DNA of 64,000 nucleotides from NCBI GenBank assembly GCA_030549495.1, contig JAUIRK010000953.1, positions 1,144,001 through 1,208,000 on the forward strand. Reading direction: 5' to 3'. Of this stretch, positions 11,776-24,033 are shown in pieces. The DNA is from Nectonema munidae (lineage: Eukaryota > Nematomorpha > Nectonematoida > Nectonematidae). Position numbers and translations under genes: made by a program. The notes under the pieces were generated by a model that saw nothing but the letters and a program-made list of their open reading frames with translations, ran no database searches and was not told the DNA's origin. How positions within the stretch are numbered: the stretch's first letter is position 1; every line of letters starts with the position of its first letter.

Positions 11776-12058
11776 CATGTACACGTGTACGTACACTCTT
11801 TTACGATTTTCCGCTTCTTTATTATTTCACAAATTTTGACACTTCGTGCTAACTTGATTTTGCATTTATTTGTGTTCTATCCTCAAATTTCAAACGATTT
11901 AATTTGAAGGATAAATAGAGTTCTTTAATTCAATTTTAACATTAAAAGCTTGTCATGTCAAATCGTGTTTGAGGTTAGGCCACTTCTACCTCATACACTT
12001 CTGTTAGTTAGTTAGTATTCTGATAAAAGATTATTATTATTATTATTATGCTTGATGA

Positions 12059-12064
12059 AATAAA
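12059..12064 (+). terminator. polyadenylation signal AATAAA
   Basis: Lies 284 bp after the stop of the Pro/Gln-rich exon, next to an ATT repeat at 12031-12050. It is a plausible 3' end for that transcript. Confidence 0.4.
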
Positions 12065-12408
12065 TTTGGTCTTATTGTCAATATTACGATTACGCTGCAC
12101 ATTGATATAAAACTAAAAATTAAGACATAATAATCCATTAGTTAGCGAAATCTTTTTTATTAAGCGATTATATTCACCCAGATGATAAAATGTATGTTGC
12201 TTGAATCGAAGTAATATCCAAGATAATTGTATGCTGGCTTCTAACCCACAACTTTTGAGTATGTAAGCACAGCATATAAACAAGGAAACACATCCATTCA
12301 TTGATTCATTTAAAATCTTCGAGATGGGGAAAATCGTAAAAGTGACATGTGTTTTGAATGAATGTTTATGATTTTTGTGAAAATGACAAAATAAATTGTA
12401 ACTTTTAG

Positions 12409-12858
12409 AGAACTGAACTTTCTGACTTTACTAAGATTGTTATTACAAGCCAAAATAATAAGAATTCGAAGACAAGGCGAAGATGGCATCTTAACACTGA
12501 CAGGTCAAAATGACGAATTATATAACAGTTATGAAGGAGACGAAGACAAGCTCACGAGTTTGGAAGAGGAAGAAGAAAATGAAGAAGTGAATATTGACGA
12601 CAGCCTCATGAAAGTAGACAAGATTCGACACATTTCATTTCCCAAACTCCAAAAAAATATTGTGCTAGATGACATGAACGTGCCCACAAACGTTGCAGCA
12701 CACCACATTTTGCTGAAAGAAGGAGACTCGAATGAAGGCGCCAGTTTGAAGCTGATCAACAGCTTGGAAGAACTGATTAAAGAAGAGGAAGATAACGGGA
12801 GTGATGGCGATAATGCCTCCGGCAAAAGTGAATACACGATCAATGATTTAACATTGAC
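12409..12858 (+). CDS. internal coding exon of an acidic, probably nuclear protein
   Basis: Open frame from an acceptor (AACTTTTAG at 12400-12408, or alternatively TTATTACAAG at 12448) to a good donor, AC then GTAAAGTG, at 12858/12859. The encoded segment is very acidic (LEEEEENEEVNIDDS, LIKEEEDNGSDGDN) around a conserved-looking core (KIRHISFPKLQKNIVLDD, NVAAHHILLKEG). The two bases left at the donor join with one base of the next exon to give a Thr codon, so both exons read in one frame. If the intron is retained, the frame stops at TAA 12860-12862 and an AATAAA at 13085 could end a shorter transcript. The family is not recognised. Confidence 0.5.
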
Positions 12859-13084
12859 GTAAAGTGAAGAAAAACCGTCAACCAATCAAAACAAGCATTC
12901 AAACTTCAATCTACCTTTACTATTACCAAAAAATAACCTTTATGTATATGTGTTTGTTTTTATATGTGTAAAAACCAATTGTGTTATTGCGCAGTCTCTT
13001 GCTTGTTATTTATATACTATGACATTTTTGATAGGCATGCGAATACTGATATATAATCATATGATGTGTATGTGTGTGGGTGTA

Positions 13085-13090
13085 AATAAA
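13085..13090 (+). terminator. intronic AATAAA that could end a shorter isoform
   Basis: Lies within the intron between the two acidic-protein exons, about 220 bp after the stop codon reached if the donor at 12859 is not used. Confidence 0.3.
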
Positions 13091-13418
13091 TGGATGATGA
13101 TGAGAGGAAGGAGTTTGTAAGGAATCGTAGAATTTAAATAGCTTTACTTATTGAGAAAGAATCAAAGTTTAATCGTATATGAAGAGAATAGGCACTATTA
13201 TTGCTAATGCAGTTTTGGAAATGTTTGAACCAAACCCATCCAAATAATGATGAAGTTAATGATAGAGGAAAAAAGATTAAATACGATTAAAGGATGCGTT
13301 CGTTTCAATTTGTAAAGCTATTAAATTCTTGCTGTGCTTCACAAACTTCATATACGGCTAAATAATTTGATCCTTTTCTTGCGTTAAGTAAACCTATTTA
13401 ATTTGCTATTGATTTCAG

Positions 13419-13647
13419 AAGCAGTAGTTCAGCCGAAGAGGATAGCGAAGACCTAATGCAAATCATTCGAATCCTCATCCGAAATAAAAGGCCCAAAAAT
13501 AGCCAAAGGAGAAAGAGACAGCGCTTAGTCCTGAAAAAGAAGACTTCAAAAAAGTTGAAAAAACTTGAACAAGCCGCCGCCTACCAAAACCAAGAGGCCG
13601 AGTTAGAAGACGACGACGACGAAGGCTTTTCTTATGAGCGAAGATGA
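13419..13647 (+). CDS. terminal coding exon of the acidic/basic protein
   Basis: A classical acceptor (TTGATTTCAG) precedes an open frame that begins with four serines and an acidic patch (SSSSAEEDSEDLMQ). It turns strongly basic (QRRKRQRLVLKKKTSKKLKK, a nuclear-localisation-type stretch) and ends in an acidic tail (ELEDDDDEGFSYERR) before TGA. Phase matches the donor at 12858. Alternating acidic and lysine-rich blocks suggest a nuclear or nucleolar protein, but I do not recognise it. A second frame is also partly open over the acidic tail, as expected of GA-rich sequence. Confidence 0.5.
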
Positions 13648-13885
13648 AGGAGAAGAAGAAGCCAAAATGAAGAAAAGTAGAATGCTGTGCTCTCTGTAAA
13701 GTTCACTACTTTCAATACTTGCATACATACAACACACATTTACATTCATTTTATTATTACGCGCACACACACAAATCACCCAAACATCCAACAAAGCTTA
13801 TTTTATCAGTGCATGCCATCCATCATCATCTCCTTCTCGTTTACGTGATTGATTTTTATTGAAATTCATGACGTGTTTGCGTGTA

Positions 13886-13891
13886 AATAAA
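13886..13891 (+). terminator. polyadenylation signal AATAAA
   Basis: Lies about 240 bp after the stop of the terminal exon; it is the likely 3' end of this gene. Confidence 0.4.
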
Positions 13892-13899
13892 AAAACGAC

Positions 13900-15070
13900 A
13901 ATTTATGTACTCATCATCATCATAAACAAAATTTTATGCTTTATTGTGATTTTCCCAAATAAAAGAAGAAAAGAAGCATTTTACGCTCGTGATAATATAC
14001 CTATTTATTTTTTAATCCAAAAGGGTGTGTGTGCTTCAAAAAGGAAAGTTATGCTTAGCGATGGCTTAGCGGAGGAAGCGTGGAGCAGTCAGCGTGTTTC
14101 CTCTGCCGAGCTGCAAAAATAGGCCTTTTGACAGGGCCACTTTCGAAAAATACTGCGTTCAAAGCCACCTCTGATTTTCTAGAGTACCTGATGATTTTTA
14201 GATGTGTGTAGAGAGATGTATTGGATGAGAAATTTTTTGTATTCACAGATGTAGAAGCGGATGCGCATATCAAATTTGACATCGTAGGGAATGCGGATGT
14301 CAGAATTAATTTTTTTAGTGGAAGCGTATTCATAATTGCTATTCTAAGTAAACGTAATTTTTATACTTTTTAAAAATTCAGAGAGAAGATGCAAATGTAT
14401 ATGTCTTATCATAAAAATTTTGGATAAAGTAGAAATTCAAAAATCCCGAAAAAAATTTATGTGGAAAAATTTAGGATGTGGATGTTATAGCGGATGTTGA
14501 AACTTAAATGATTCGCGGATGAAAATTCTTTTGCAGATGTTCCGTGCTGCAGATACGAATATACGATACATCTCTAGACACAGTCAGGATTATCGTATAA
14601 AAAAGGGCGTAACAGATATTATACCTTTGATTACGATGGTGACACACCGATATCATGACTGCTTAAGTTATAAAAAATTCCATCAAAAAAGAAAGCTGGT
14701 CATCTTCAAAATTCTGGTTCTCAAAAGGTTAACATATGTGGAAATTTTAAAAATTCCCATTAAAGTGTATGCAAGTTGTTAGATGCGCATGTGTTTATCA
14801 AGTATATGCTTAAAATACATTAACGTTCCCTCAGTATCAAATTCTTTTAACCAGTAGCAGAATTTTGAAGACTATTCGCCAGCTTTCTTTAGGATCACCA
14901 ATGAAATGCGGGCACCGCCGATGTGAAAACTCGGTTGCCCATTCTCTGAACTACAAAAAAATTTTTTTTTCAGAGGCAAGCATGAAAATATACTTTTTCG
15001 ACCACAGCACATCTAGTTTTTTCACAATCGGCATTTTTTTCATTGAAGTAATTAACATATCAAAACTATA
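13900..15070. other. non-coding stretch with GCGGATG-rich patch
   Basis: No gene found. Between about 14240 and 14550 the motif GCGGATG or GGATGTxGATG recurs several times, the look of a decayed simple or minisatellite repeat or a MITE remnant. Confidence 0.3.
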
Positions 15071-15074
15071 AAAT

Positions 15075-16395
15075 TTATTCAATTATTAAAAAAATACGAA
15101 TTTGAAATAAGTTTCGGAAAAAATCAAAAATGTTTCGTTTTGCCGATCTTTCCAACTTTGCTTCAGGATTATCACACGTTAACATCCAACAAAAATCTCC
15201 CGTCATGTTTGGATACCATCTTCCCTTATATCTACTTTCCATCTTACTAATATCTTGATGAAACCTTTCCACATGTTCATCACTGACTGCTCCTAGGTTT
15301 GGAGGAAAAAAGAGAATGAAGAAAGTGAATTTTCAATGACATCCGACACCCCATATCCTCATATGCTTCAAGCAATTCATTGATACGGTTTTTGTAAACC
15401 GGAGCACGTACATTTCCCAAAAAAGCGCTATACACTGATTTAAAAGCATTCCAGCTCTCTGTTCTTTGTTCCCCAAAAGGTCGTTAAAATAATTGTCCCT
15501 CATCACTTCTCGAATTTGGGGGCCAACAAAAATGCCCTCCTTCAATTTCGCGAAGAGTAAAACAGCCCTTAGACTGTTTTTGAAGGAATCTATAAAGAGT
15601 CTCCATGCTGATGGCTCATGTTGAAAGCCTAAGCAGTTGTATAATTCTGGAACGTTGCAACAATAACATAAACGGTTTTTGCACTCAAAATAAGGAGAAA
15701 GTTCGGCATTACGCTTTTTGTACTTTGTGATCCTCACCTCCTTTTCAACCAAATTATGTTGTTTGAGCCTTGAAACCAACAACTCGGCGTGTTCTTTCGT
15801 GAGATATAGAGGTCGCGTATGAGATCGTTTAGCTCACTCTGTGAAAAAACTGTTGGTTCACAGTCTACTTCATTGATACGGGGTGAAGTGCTTATTCTGG
15901 AAGAATTTGATTCTACAGAGCTCGCCTCCTCCCCTGATAAGAATATGTCCTTCTATTGGGGTGGTTTAGGTAGTGGATAATCATCAGAATGATAAACAGG
16001 TCTGATAGCTGACGGAAGATTAGGATACACAATTTTTGTTCTGGATGCATGTTTGAAAACTTTGATTATAGCGAGGCAAAAATAACAATAATCGGCATGG
16101 CTTGTCGGAACTCTCCAGATCATTGGAACGGCAAACTTGAAAGATGACTTTCTACCATTAAACCAGGCAGTCAGGGCGTTGTAACATGATTGGCAAGAAA
16201 CGTGTGGAGGCCAGGGTTTATCTTCGTCTCCTATTCTACAACCAAAATAACTGAAGTAAGCTGCTTTCAGTAAAGGAGTTATTCATCTGCGTTGAGAAAT
16301 CTTTGTGAAATCTCCACAAACATAACAAAAAGAATCTGCATCATGGATGCATTTTCTGTGATTTGATTTGGATGAACTCATTGAATTAGATTAAA
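15075..16395 (-). mobile_element. decayed copy of an invertebrate repeat-gene family (CYFC...ERFHQDI type)
   Basis: Reading the - strand from about 16395: a zinc-ribbon-like start (CIHDADSFCYVCGDFT), then DEDKPWPPHVSCQSCYNALT, HADYCYFCLAI, then a block with EPSAWRLFIDSFKNSLRAVL, and finally MERFHQDISKMESRYKGRWY with TGDFCWML. I recall these blocks in this order from a dispersed, function-unknown gene family found in many copies in arthropod and hydrozoan genomes. This copy is a fossil with several breaks. Whether the family is a transposon or a captured host gene is not settled by the sequence. Confidence 0.6.
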
Positions 16396-16805
16396 CTTGT
16401 CTAAAAAAAATATAAAAACCTTGTTCATTATAAAATCATGTCAAAATACCATTCATTATATACATTTTCAAATAAAAAAATAGTCGAAATCATAAAAAAT
16501 ACAAAATTTAAAATAAAAAAATATTTTCTCACTTTACTTACATCATAACGCTTACTAATTAAAAAATACTCCAGCAAACTTATAACAAAAAATATATGTA
16601 AACCTTTCATGTTAGTTTGGGGTTATATCTCGGGAACCAGATGAGATCAGCCAAAACAAATACCAGAAATGAAATCAGCGTACTTGATTTACTTATTTTC
16701 ACCTAATTTCATGCTTGCCTCAAATTTTTGTTTTTTAGTGAGAGGGTATTGATCCAGTCTTCGTGGGTTCGAACCTGAATGCTGAAATCTCTATCATCTA
16801 TTCCA

Positions 16806-16890
16806 TGGGTCTGCAACCTATGGCACGCGTGTCAATCAACATTCACCGAACAAAAGATGGCACGCACGCATCTATAGGCAAAAAATAAAC
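16806..16890 (+). repeat. hAT-like MITE left-end fragment
   Basis: ATGGGTCTGCAACCTATGGC followed by an ACGCGTG core is the usual look of a hAT MITE terminus. I see no matching right end nearby, so it is truncated. Confidence 0.3.
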
Positions 16891-17481
16891 GTACATTTTG
16901 GTTAAAACCATTTTTCAAGATGAGGCATCATAAAAACTAAAACTTACAACGTTTCATGTTTTTTATGACCTATTTAAATTTTCTGAAGTTAGCAGAATTT
17001 GGTATTATCACATTTCAATAAACAATATCACTGAAAAAATAATTTCAACGATACCAAATTTCAAGCTAAACTGAACTTTTGCGTACATCTTTAGCGGAAC
17101 GGATCATGACATGTTAAAACAAAATTAACCTCTGTTTAATCAAAACAAAGAAACACTTAAAAACGGGTTCCTATTTTGAGGATCATTTATTTTAAAAAGT
17201 CCACTCCTCATAAATTTATCTCGTTTTGCAGGAAATTTTATATCAAGAGCGAAAAACATGGTAGTTACACGCGTTTTCAAAAACAAAAAAGAAACAAGTT
17301 ATTTTTAAAATAAAATTACTGAATTTATTTGAATTTATTTGAATTTATTTGGAATCATTAAAAGATGAATCAAATAAAGTTCTATTATGACGAGATTCAA
17401 AAGTCAAAAAGGACGAATTCAAAATGAAAAAGGACGAATTTAAAATGAAAATGATATATATACACTTTAAAATCGGTGTTG

Positions 17482-17606
17482 AGAGGATGGCACACGTTAG
17501 CACTTCATAATCGAAAACTGGGCGACGCCCGAATTCTATCCAGTTATGGAAGAGAATTCTTTCCTTCGGATGCAAAACCGATAACTAAAAAAAATTAAAA
17601 TAAAAG
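17482..17606 (+). repeat. tRNA-like SINE, family B, copy 1
   Basis: Its 3' half (TTATGGAAGA, TTTCCTTCGGATG, CCGATAACTAA, then an A-rich AAAATTAAAATAAA tail) matches copies at 49314 and 57819. The tRNA-like head is more diverged here. Confidence 0.5.
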
Positions 17607-18000
17607 TTACCACTGAAATTTTTTTATGTGTATACACGATTTGATTAAGTTTCTCGCTATGAAGAAAATAGATTTGAGGGCAGGATCTTCTTAGTACCGA
17701 AGCAAGGCATATTCACTCAATACTGAAAATAAAAAGTTATTACAGTAGCTGTAACAAAGCATAACTTTACTATTCGTGATAATTAAAATACTATTCAATC
17801 ATGGTAAATTTACTATTTTTAGTAGTAGGTTCACTTTCAATGACGTAAAACCTCTAACTGAAAAATCATCTTAAAAATTAAAGATTAAATTTAGCATATT
17901 ATCGAAATATTGCTATTGATTACATAAACGAAAAATATTGTAAATATTTATTTATTCAAAAAAATTGAGTAAAAGTTTTCAATTTACGCGAATCTATATA

Positions 18001-18295
18001 GGAATATTCCGGGCCGGCCTTAGGCCACTGTAAAACTGCGCGGCCGCAGTGGGTCCTGCGCTTCTCATTTTTCATTTTGATGATATATTTTATGATTTCG
18101 CCAAATGCAAGGTTCGCAAAGTAAAGTTACTTTGATCGTCATTTTGTGTTAATGAAAAAGTAATAAAACAAATCCCTTTTCTTTTTTTCAAAATCTTATT
18201 TCTCACTTTTAATATTTTTTCCTACCCACACTGGTCCCCACGCAATCCATTTTGCATAGGACCCCGCGAACACTAGGGCCGGCCCTGGGAATATT
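18001..18295. mobile_element. non-autonomous hAT MITE with intact 8-bp target duplication
   Basis: The element (18009-18287) has ends CCGGGCCGGCC and GGCCGGCCCTG, which are inverted repeats of each other. It is flanked on both sides by the same 8 bp, GGAATATT (18001-18008 and 18288-18295). Inverted ends plus an 8-bp duplication identify hAT superfamily insertion. The interior is non-coding. Confidence 0.85.
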
Positions 18296-18299
18296 ACTA

Positions 18300-19139
18300 T
18301 TTTAAAATGGAAAACTTAATTTAACCACTTTTAGTTGACTTCTATTCTTGTGAAATCTCTGATTATAAGGTGGAAATTCTTCAGAAGAACATTTTTAAGG
18401 TAGAAATATTTATAGGAACATTTTTAAATTGAAAATCCTTTATGTAAAAAATGTAGCAAGGAAAAATGATAGGTTAGAGCATTTGGGCTCTTCATTTTCT
18501 ATATTTTTTTTTAAAAAATCGTATATTATTATAATATACATTGAGAGTATCCGTAAAAATGAAATATTTCAAATGAAAAAGAGAAGAAAACTTTACAGCT
18601 TATTTTAAAACAGGATACTTAGAATCATCTGTCAAAAAAGCTTTTACCCTGTTAAATTTATAGCGGAAGTTATTCAGGAGAGCAAATCTGTCCTGGAAAT
18701 TCTTCAGAGCAATAATTTAGGGGTAAAAATTATTCAGTTTATACAAATACAGTGGAAGTTCTTTAGGAGATGGTACTGAAAAATTCTACCTCTACTTTTT
18801 GAGCATTTTAAAATATAGTTTAAGTAAATGTTAATGTATTTTCTGAAAGAAGGATTCAACCTAGCTCCCGAACGATGAAATGGATTCGTAGTCTTTGTGT
18901 AATACAAGTAATACTGTAGATATAGGTATACATTCTCACTGCTTTAGTATATATCAGGGACGCCAAAAACGGTAGCCGAAGGAAAAGTGTACACTCAGGT
19001 ATTCAAGATTTTGCAAGAAAAGCAGTTCAAACAATTTCGTAGATAAGGAACCTAACACCGCTTGTATTTACGAGTTTTCCTTATGGAACAAATCGTTGTG
19101 CACTTCCGAGAAACTTAGTTAAAACAGTACAAATTAACG
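18300..19139. other. non-coding stretch
   Basis: No gene or bounded element recognised. There are internal echoes of a GTGGAAxTTCTTxAGG motif at about 18365-18425 and 18680-18770, suggesting an old minisatellite. Confidence 0.25.
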
Positions 19140-19262
19140 AATGTTGTTTTGAGCTTAAAGTATCAAAAACGATATTGAAATGAAATCTAAATTTTTTGAC
19201 TCAAGTTCCTGGTTTCTTTTGTCTTCTTCAACATACTTATGTGAATCAGCATTCTAGCGTAT
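19140..19262 (+). repeat. dispersed repeat, copy 1
   Basis: Shares GGTTTCTTTTGTCT, an ACATA(C/T)T(T/C)ATGTGA(A/G)TCAG block and upstream ATCAxAAACGAT with 38445-38610. Structure and class unknown. Confidence 0.4.
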
Positions 19263-19290
19263 AAATATGATGAAATATAAATATAGATCT

Positions 19291-19574
19291 ACTCAAAGCA
19301 GGGATCGGCAAACTTCTTTACCCGTTGACCCCTTCATAGAACATTTGTCTTCACATCGACCCCCACCGCACATAGAAATGTTTCATAAAAACAATAATCA
19401 ATGTCAAACAATTAAGAGAAAAAATACAAACCAAAAAATTAAAGATTTATTACTACTATAAAGTAAAAAAAGCATAGCACAATTTGGTAAGTTTCTATAA
19501 TCTATCGACCCCTAAAGATTCGTTTCGACCCCCAGGGGTCGATATCGAACACTTTGCGGACCCCTGACTTAAAC
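19291..19574. mobile_element. non-autonomous hAT MITE
   Basis: The element (19299-19566) starts CAGGGATCGGCAAAC and ends TTTGCGGACCCCTG, an inverted repeat pair. The flanks ACTCAAAG and ACTTAAAC look like an aged 8-bp target duplication (6 of 8 match). Inner segments with CGACCCC are also inverted. No coding capacity. Confidence 0.75.
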
Positions 19575-22556
19575 AGACCTACATTTAGATAGTTGCTCAA
19601 GAATAGCGCTAAGTAATTACAAGCCTAATTTCCCAAATTCCACTACTAATTTGCGAACTAAATATTAAAATATTTTCATTTTTCTTTGTGAAACACATTT
19701 CAAATGTTTGTGCACGTTGATATTTAATAAAGTTTGGCACAGCTGGTATTTGGAACATTAACTTCATTTTAGAAAAAAATGATTATAATACTGTTAAGTA
19801 AGGGGATGTGTATACTAATTGTGTCAGAAATGCTTCATACAGTTGAGAGAATATTAAGAGCTTTACCAAAAACATAAACTTAACTAACTACCCCGTGAAC
19901 ACATTATGTCTAATATGGCCACACGGTGTGTGCTAATAATAAGTGCGATGCGAAATTAGATCATCGATAGCTGGACACTACTCTAAAAAAGTAAAATGTA
20001 TGTATGTCTATCTTTCAGAAGATGGTCATCTTTAAAGTAGATAATAAAAAAAGCACAATAAAAGCGTTAAAATATATGAAATGTGAAAAGTTTGATGGAC
20101 AATATATGGAATTTATATTTTTGATTCGATGAAAGGCAGGCAGGCACTTACAGACATACTGCTTATTGTAGACAAGTTTTTTTTTAGTAAAAAGACAAGT
20201 TTTTGGATTTTTTTATTTGCAAAATCTTTCAAATTAATTTCATGATCAAAAAATAATTTTCTTGAGAAAATAGAATAAAAGCTATGAACAACAATGAAAA
20301 CTTATCTTCATTTAAAATAACTTTTCACAAAAGCTAAAATTTTTGATTTCCCATTTTTTAAATTAATCTTTTCTGAAATAGGATACAATTAAAAATTCCT
20401 CACACATTCACAATATGTAGGTTGTGGGGATAAAATTAAGTAATATGCAATCGTTGCAAAGATTCTGATCATTTATAAGTTTTAAATTTGCTAAAAATTT
20501 TGAGAGAATTTTTTATTTTTAATGAAATAAAAGTAGAAGAAAGAGAATATTTTTCTCAAGTCTCTTTTATATTTTTCTTCAGAATCAAAAGATTTTAAAT
20601 TCCTTGAAGTCTCGAGAAAGGAGATGTGTCGACAACGAAACTCTACTTGAAAAGAGCAAAATCTGAAAAAATGGCTCTAATAGGCTTTAAACAGATCCTG
20701 TATGTATATATTCTTGAAAAAAATTTCTTGGTGTGATCACACATAAGTTTTCTTTGTATCCGATTGCAAAAATTAATTTCAATACGAATTACAAACCCAT
20801 TAATTTATCCTCTACTCTACTAGCTACAAAAACAAGTTACGGTAGTCAACGGTATTTACTGTCTCATGTTTACATCTGATTCAATCATATCATCTTTAAG
20901 AAAGGAACAAAGTGAGATTCGCCTTGGGGCATAGTCTAAATTTATAAAATTTTATTAGGGTGATGAATGAAAATAAATCACAAGGCCTTTCTTCTTTATA
21001 TAGATAACCGGGAAACTGATTGCATAGAATAAAGTCATTTTAAGAATTGAGATAAACAAATTGTTAACAGTATAAACTTTATTGGCAAAATAAAATTTTT
21101 AAAGATCGATTTTCGACCACTCTAGTCATCATCAAGTCAATCAAGCCCTCTTAACAGGGTTACCAATTTATTATTTTTATGGAGGATATTTTTTTCTAGA
21201 TATTAGGTGTATTTGTTTTGAATTTAGATATTTCTACTTTCAGAGATTACGTAATCCTGCATTTTTTCAATTCAGATATCTATATATAAGAAAAAGAATG
21301 AGATTTAATGATTTATTGTGATGTTTAACTTTGTAAAATGTAAACTTTAAACAAAATTAAAGCAGTTTTGCAATACAGTTTTGATGGATACATTTGTCTC
21401 AGTTAGGTTTCAAAAAATAATGGCGTTCATATGAGCTTGCAATTCAAGTGCAATATTATTGCAACTATCAGTGCGTAAATATATGAAGAAAATATGTGTC
21501 AATCATCCATAGCGAAGTTAGAAGATGTTGAAGTGGATGATTTGTTCGTGCAATGTATTTAATATTATTAAGCAATTTTTTTATTATTCAATTCAGAGTT
21601 ATCTTATCTGAAAAAAATTTTAATCCAAATTCGGATAAATTTTAAACAAAAATTTTTGGGATACTACTTTTAAATGTAAAACTAAAAATTGAGTTATCAA
21701 CACTGCCTCTTAGATACGACTTCCTCGGAGATAAAGCATCATATATGTAGTCTTTTGGTTAACCTGCTAATTTCAGAGAAATTTTGGTTTGATAGATTCA
21801 AAAAAAAATGCGTCAGGAAAACGGAAATAAATCAACAGCAATTTTATTACAACATAATTAAAAGTACCAGATTAAGGCTTTGACGGCACTATTACTGCAT
21901 CGCTTCTTTACAAGACTCCCTCCCCTCTTTCTCAGATTTATTTTGGCACCTGAAACTCCCTAGAAATATATCAAAGTGTACGCTTTTTCATAGCCCCGGC
22001 GCCATTAAAATCAGTTTGCCCCCGTGTACTTTGAGTCTGGCAAAGGAGCTGGAATACGGTAGAATCATTGCTTTTCCAAATCACGTGTACGATGTTAATA
22101 ATCAAAAAATTCTAACGACTATTACTAAAAAGATTTTTGGATTAAAGGATTTAGCTTACAAATAATGACTTAAAAGTCAACTTGCCTTCCGTGATGAATA
22201 GCTTCAAGATGAGAGATATCATTTCAGTAGTCAACATTTTCTACAATAATATGGAACTAGGTTCAGATATCTTACCTAATTATTCTAGAGCACAGAGATT
22301 CCATTCCTAAGAATTTCCGAAGTGTCACTGCTAGAAGTCTTACCTAAAAAAATTTTCCTCTAAAAGATAATAATATAATCAATGATTGGAATTTACTGTG
22401 ATTTTGTTGTTCAATATCATTCTTTGGAAACTTTCAAGAATAGGTTGGATGATTTTTGGAAGGTTTTTAGAGATTTTTCTTTAGTTATGCATTTGATATA
22501 TGATGCGATGATTCATAAGCTTAGCCTACAATTTCGCTAATAAATTTATGTTATAA
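19575..22556. other. AT-rich non-coding stretch
   Basis: No exon, RNA gene or clearly bounded repeat recognised over about 3 kb. Confidence 0.35.
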
Positions 22557-22738
22557 GTAAATTATGAAGACGTTTTAGTACTTTCAAGGACTCTATATCA
22601 AATGAAAATATTTCAGTGGTCTTATAACCACATTTTTCAGTTCTTTGGAAGAAGTGAAAGACTTTCTAAAAAACATATACCGAAATATTTTCATTTGGTA
22701 AAGAATCCTTGAAAGTATTAAAAGTTTTCGTAATTTAC
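22557..22738. repeat. 182-bp foldback element (58-bp inverted arms)
   Basis: The arm at 22557-22614 (starting GTAAATTATGAAGACG) is the reverse complement of the arm at 22681-22738 with about nine mismatches. A 66-bp loop separates them. Both ends are next to TA, as in mariner-type MITEs. The RNA would form a long imperfect hairpin. Confidence 0.7.
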
Positions 22739-23890
22739 CTATATAATAAATTGGAGTTTTCCTATTGTTCTCAAATTTATGTTATGTTACGTAACTGTAT
22801 ATATGTATGTATATATATCTTGGCAGGCACACCAGGTATCATTTGGAGCTTCATGACATTTTTACTAAAGTTGAAAGGGAAGTTTCATTCGAGTAACTAA
22901 TTTTTTTTAAAAGCCAACTCTGAAGAAAAATATCGAGTTTATTCGTTTTGGAAGAAAATTTTAGAGTTAGTATATGTATTTTGCTATAAACTAATAACAA
23001 AATTAATATATTCTGTTATTTACTAATAAGTTAGAGGTAACGCATTAGAGAATGCGTCTTACTAAAGAAGTCAGAGAAAAACTCATTTTTGTAAATTTCA
23101 AATTGAAAATTTTTAATTTTAGGCTATTAAAATAATAATTAATAAATAAATATTATAATCAAATAATAATAATATTAGTGTTACAAACTTTTCTGAATAA
23201 ACTATTCTAGTTTTTTCAATTTAAACGCTGTTTACTCTTTTTAAAGTTGTTATAAGCATTTTGAAAACTATAATCAGAATAGGTATTGTAAAAAATAAGA
23301 ATTGACATCAATATGGATATCTGCCAAAATTTTGGAATCTTTACATGCTTATTTTGATATTCCTGCGTGCAGGGGCCTCAATTTAAGGGGGGCGAGAGGA
23401 CAAATCCCCCCACCCCCCACTTTTGAAAAAAAAGGAAAAGTCTCCTCCACTTTTTGAAAGAAAATACGATATTTTTCAGTTATTTTTATATACATAAATA
23501 GCAATTGACACAGCATATAATAAAGGGGTTATATTTTAGATTTTGTATGCATACACTTTATAAAACATGTCATGTGAATATGTGATAACTATAAAAATGT
23601 CTAATATGTTCTTCACAAGAAACACATGTTTATTGTGAAGACGATTTAATATTTGTTTTGAAAGATGTGAATATATATATTCAATTATCCGTGAAATGTC
23701 TGAATTGGACAACAGTGGTTGATTTAGATATGGAAAAAAGTATGTATTTTTTTTAATATTTATATTTAAAAACATAAAAAAGTATTAGTTATTACGAATG
23801 TGTCGTTTAATTTTTCCGAAATCTAATTTGTAAGTTTAAAAAAATTTTGTTTTCAAGAATGTCCCCCCTACTTTTAAGATATCAGCGAGG
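22739..23890. other. AT-rich non-coding stretch
   Basis: No gene recognised. A patch with C-runs at about 23395-23460 (CAAATCCCCCCACCCC) looks like another decayed hAT-type end. Confidence 0.3.
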
Positions 23891-23896
23891 CCCACG

Positions 23897-24033
23897 TCTG
23901 CGTGAGTAAGGTTTCGATAACTCAAGGTCTCGGGTTCGATCCGTATCAAGTCTACTTTCTTCATAGTTCGATACAAGCAGCGTAATTGTGCGTTCTCGTT
24001 GAAAACACCCCACGGCATCTTTACTTTTTTTAA
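23897..24033 (+). repeat. tRNA-derived SINE, family A, copy 2
   Basis: Aligns through its whole length with the copy at 9892: GCGTGAGTAAGGTT, ATAACTCAAGGTCT, B-box GGTTCGATCC, ATCAAG, and CCCACGGCATCTTTAC at the end. It lacks a short head segment present in copy 1. Confidence 0.65.
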
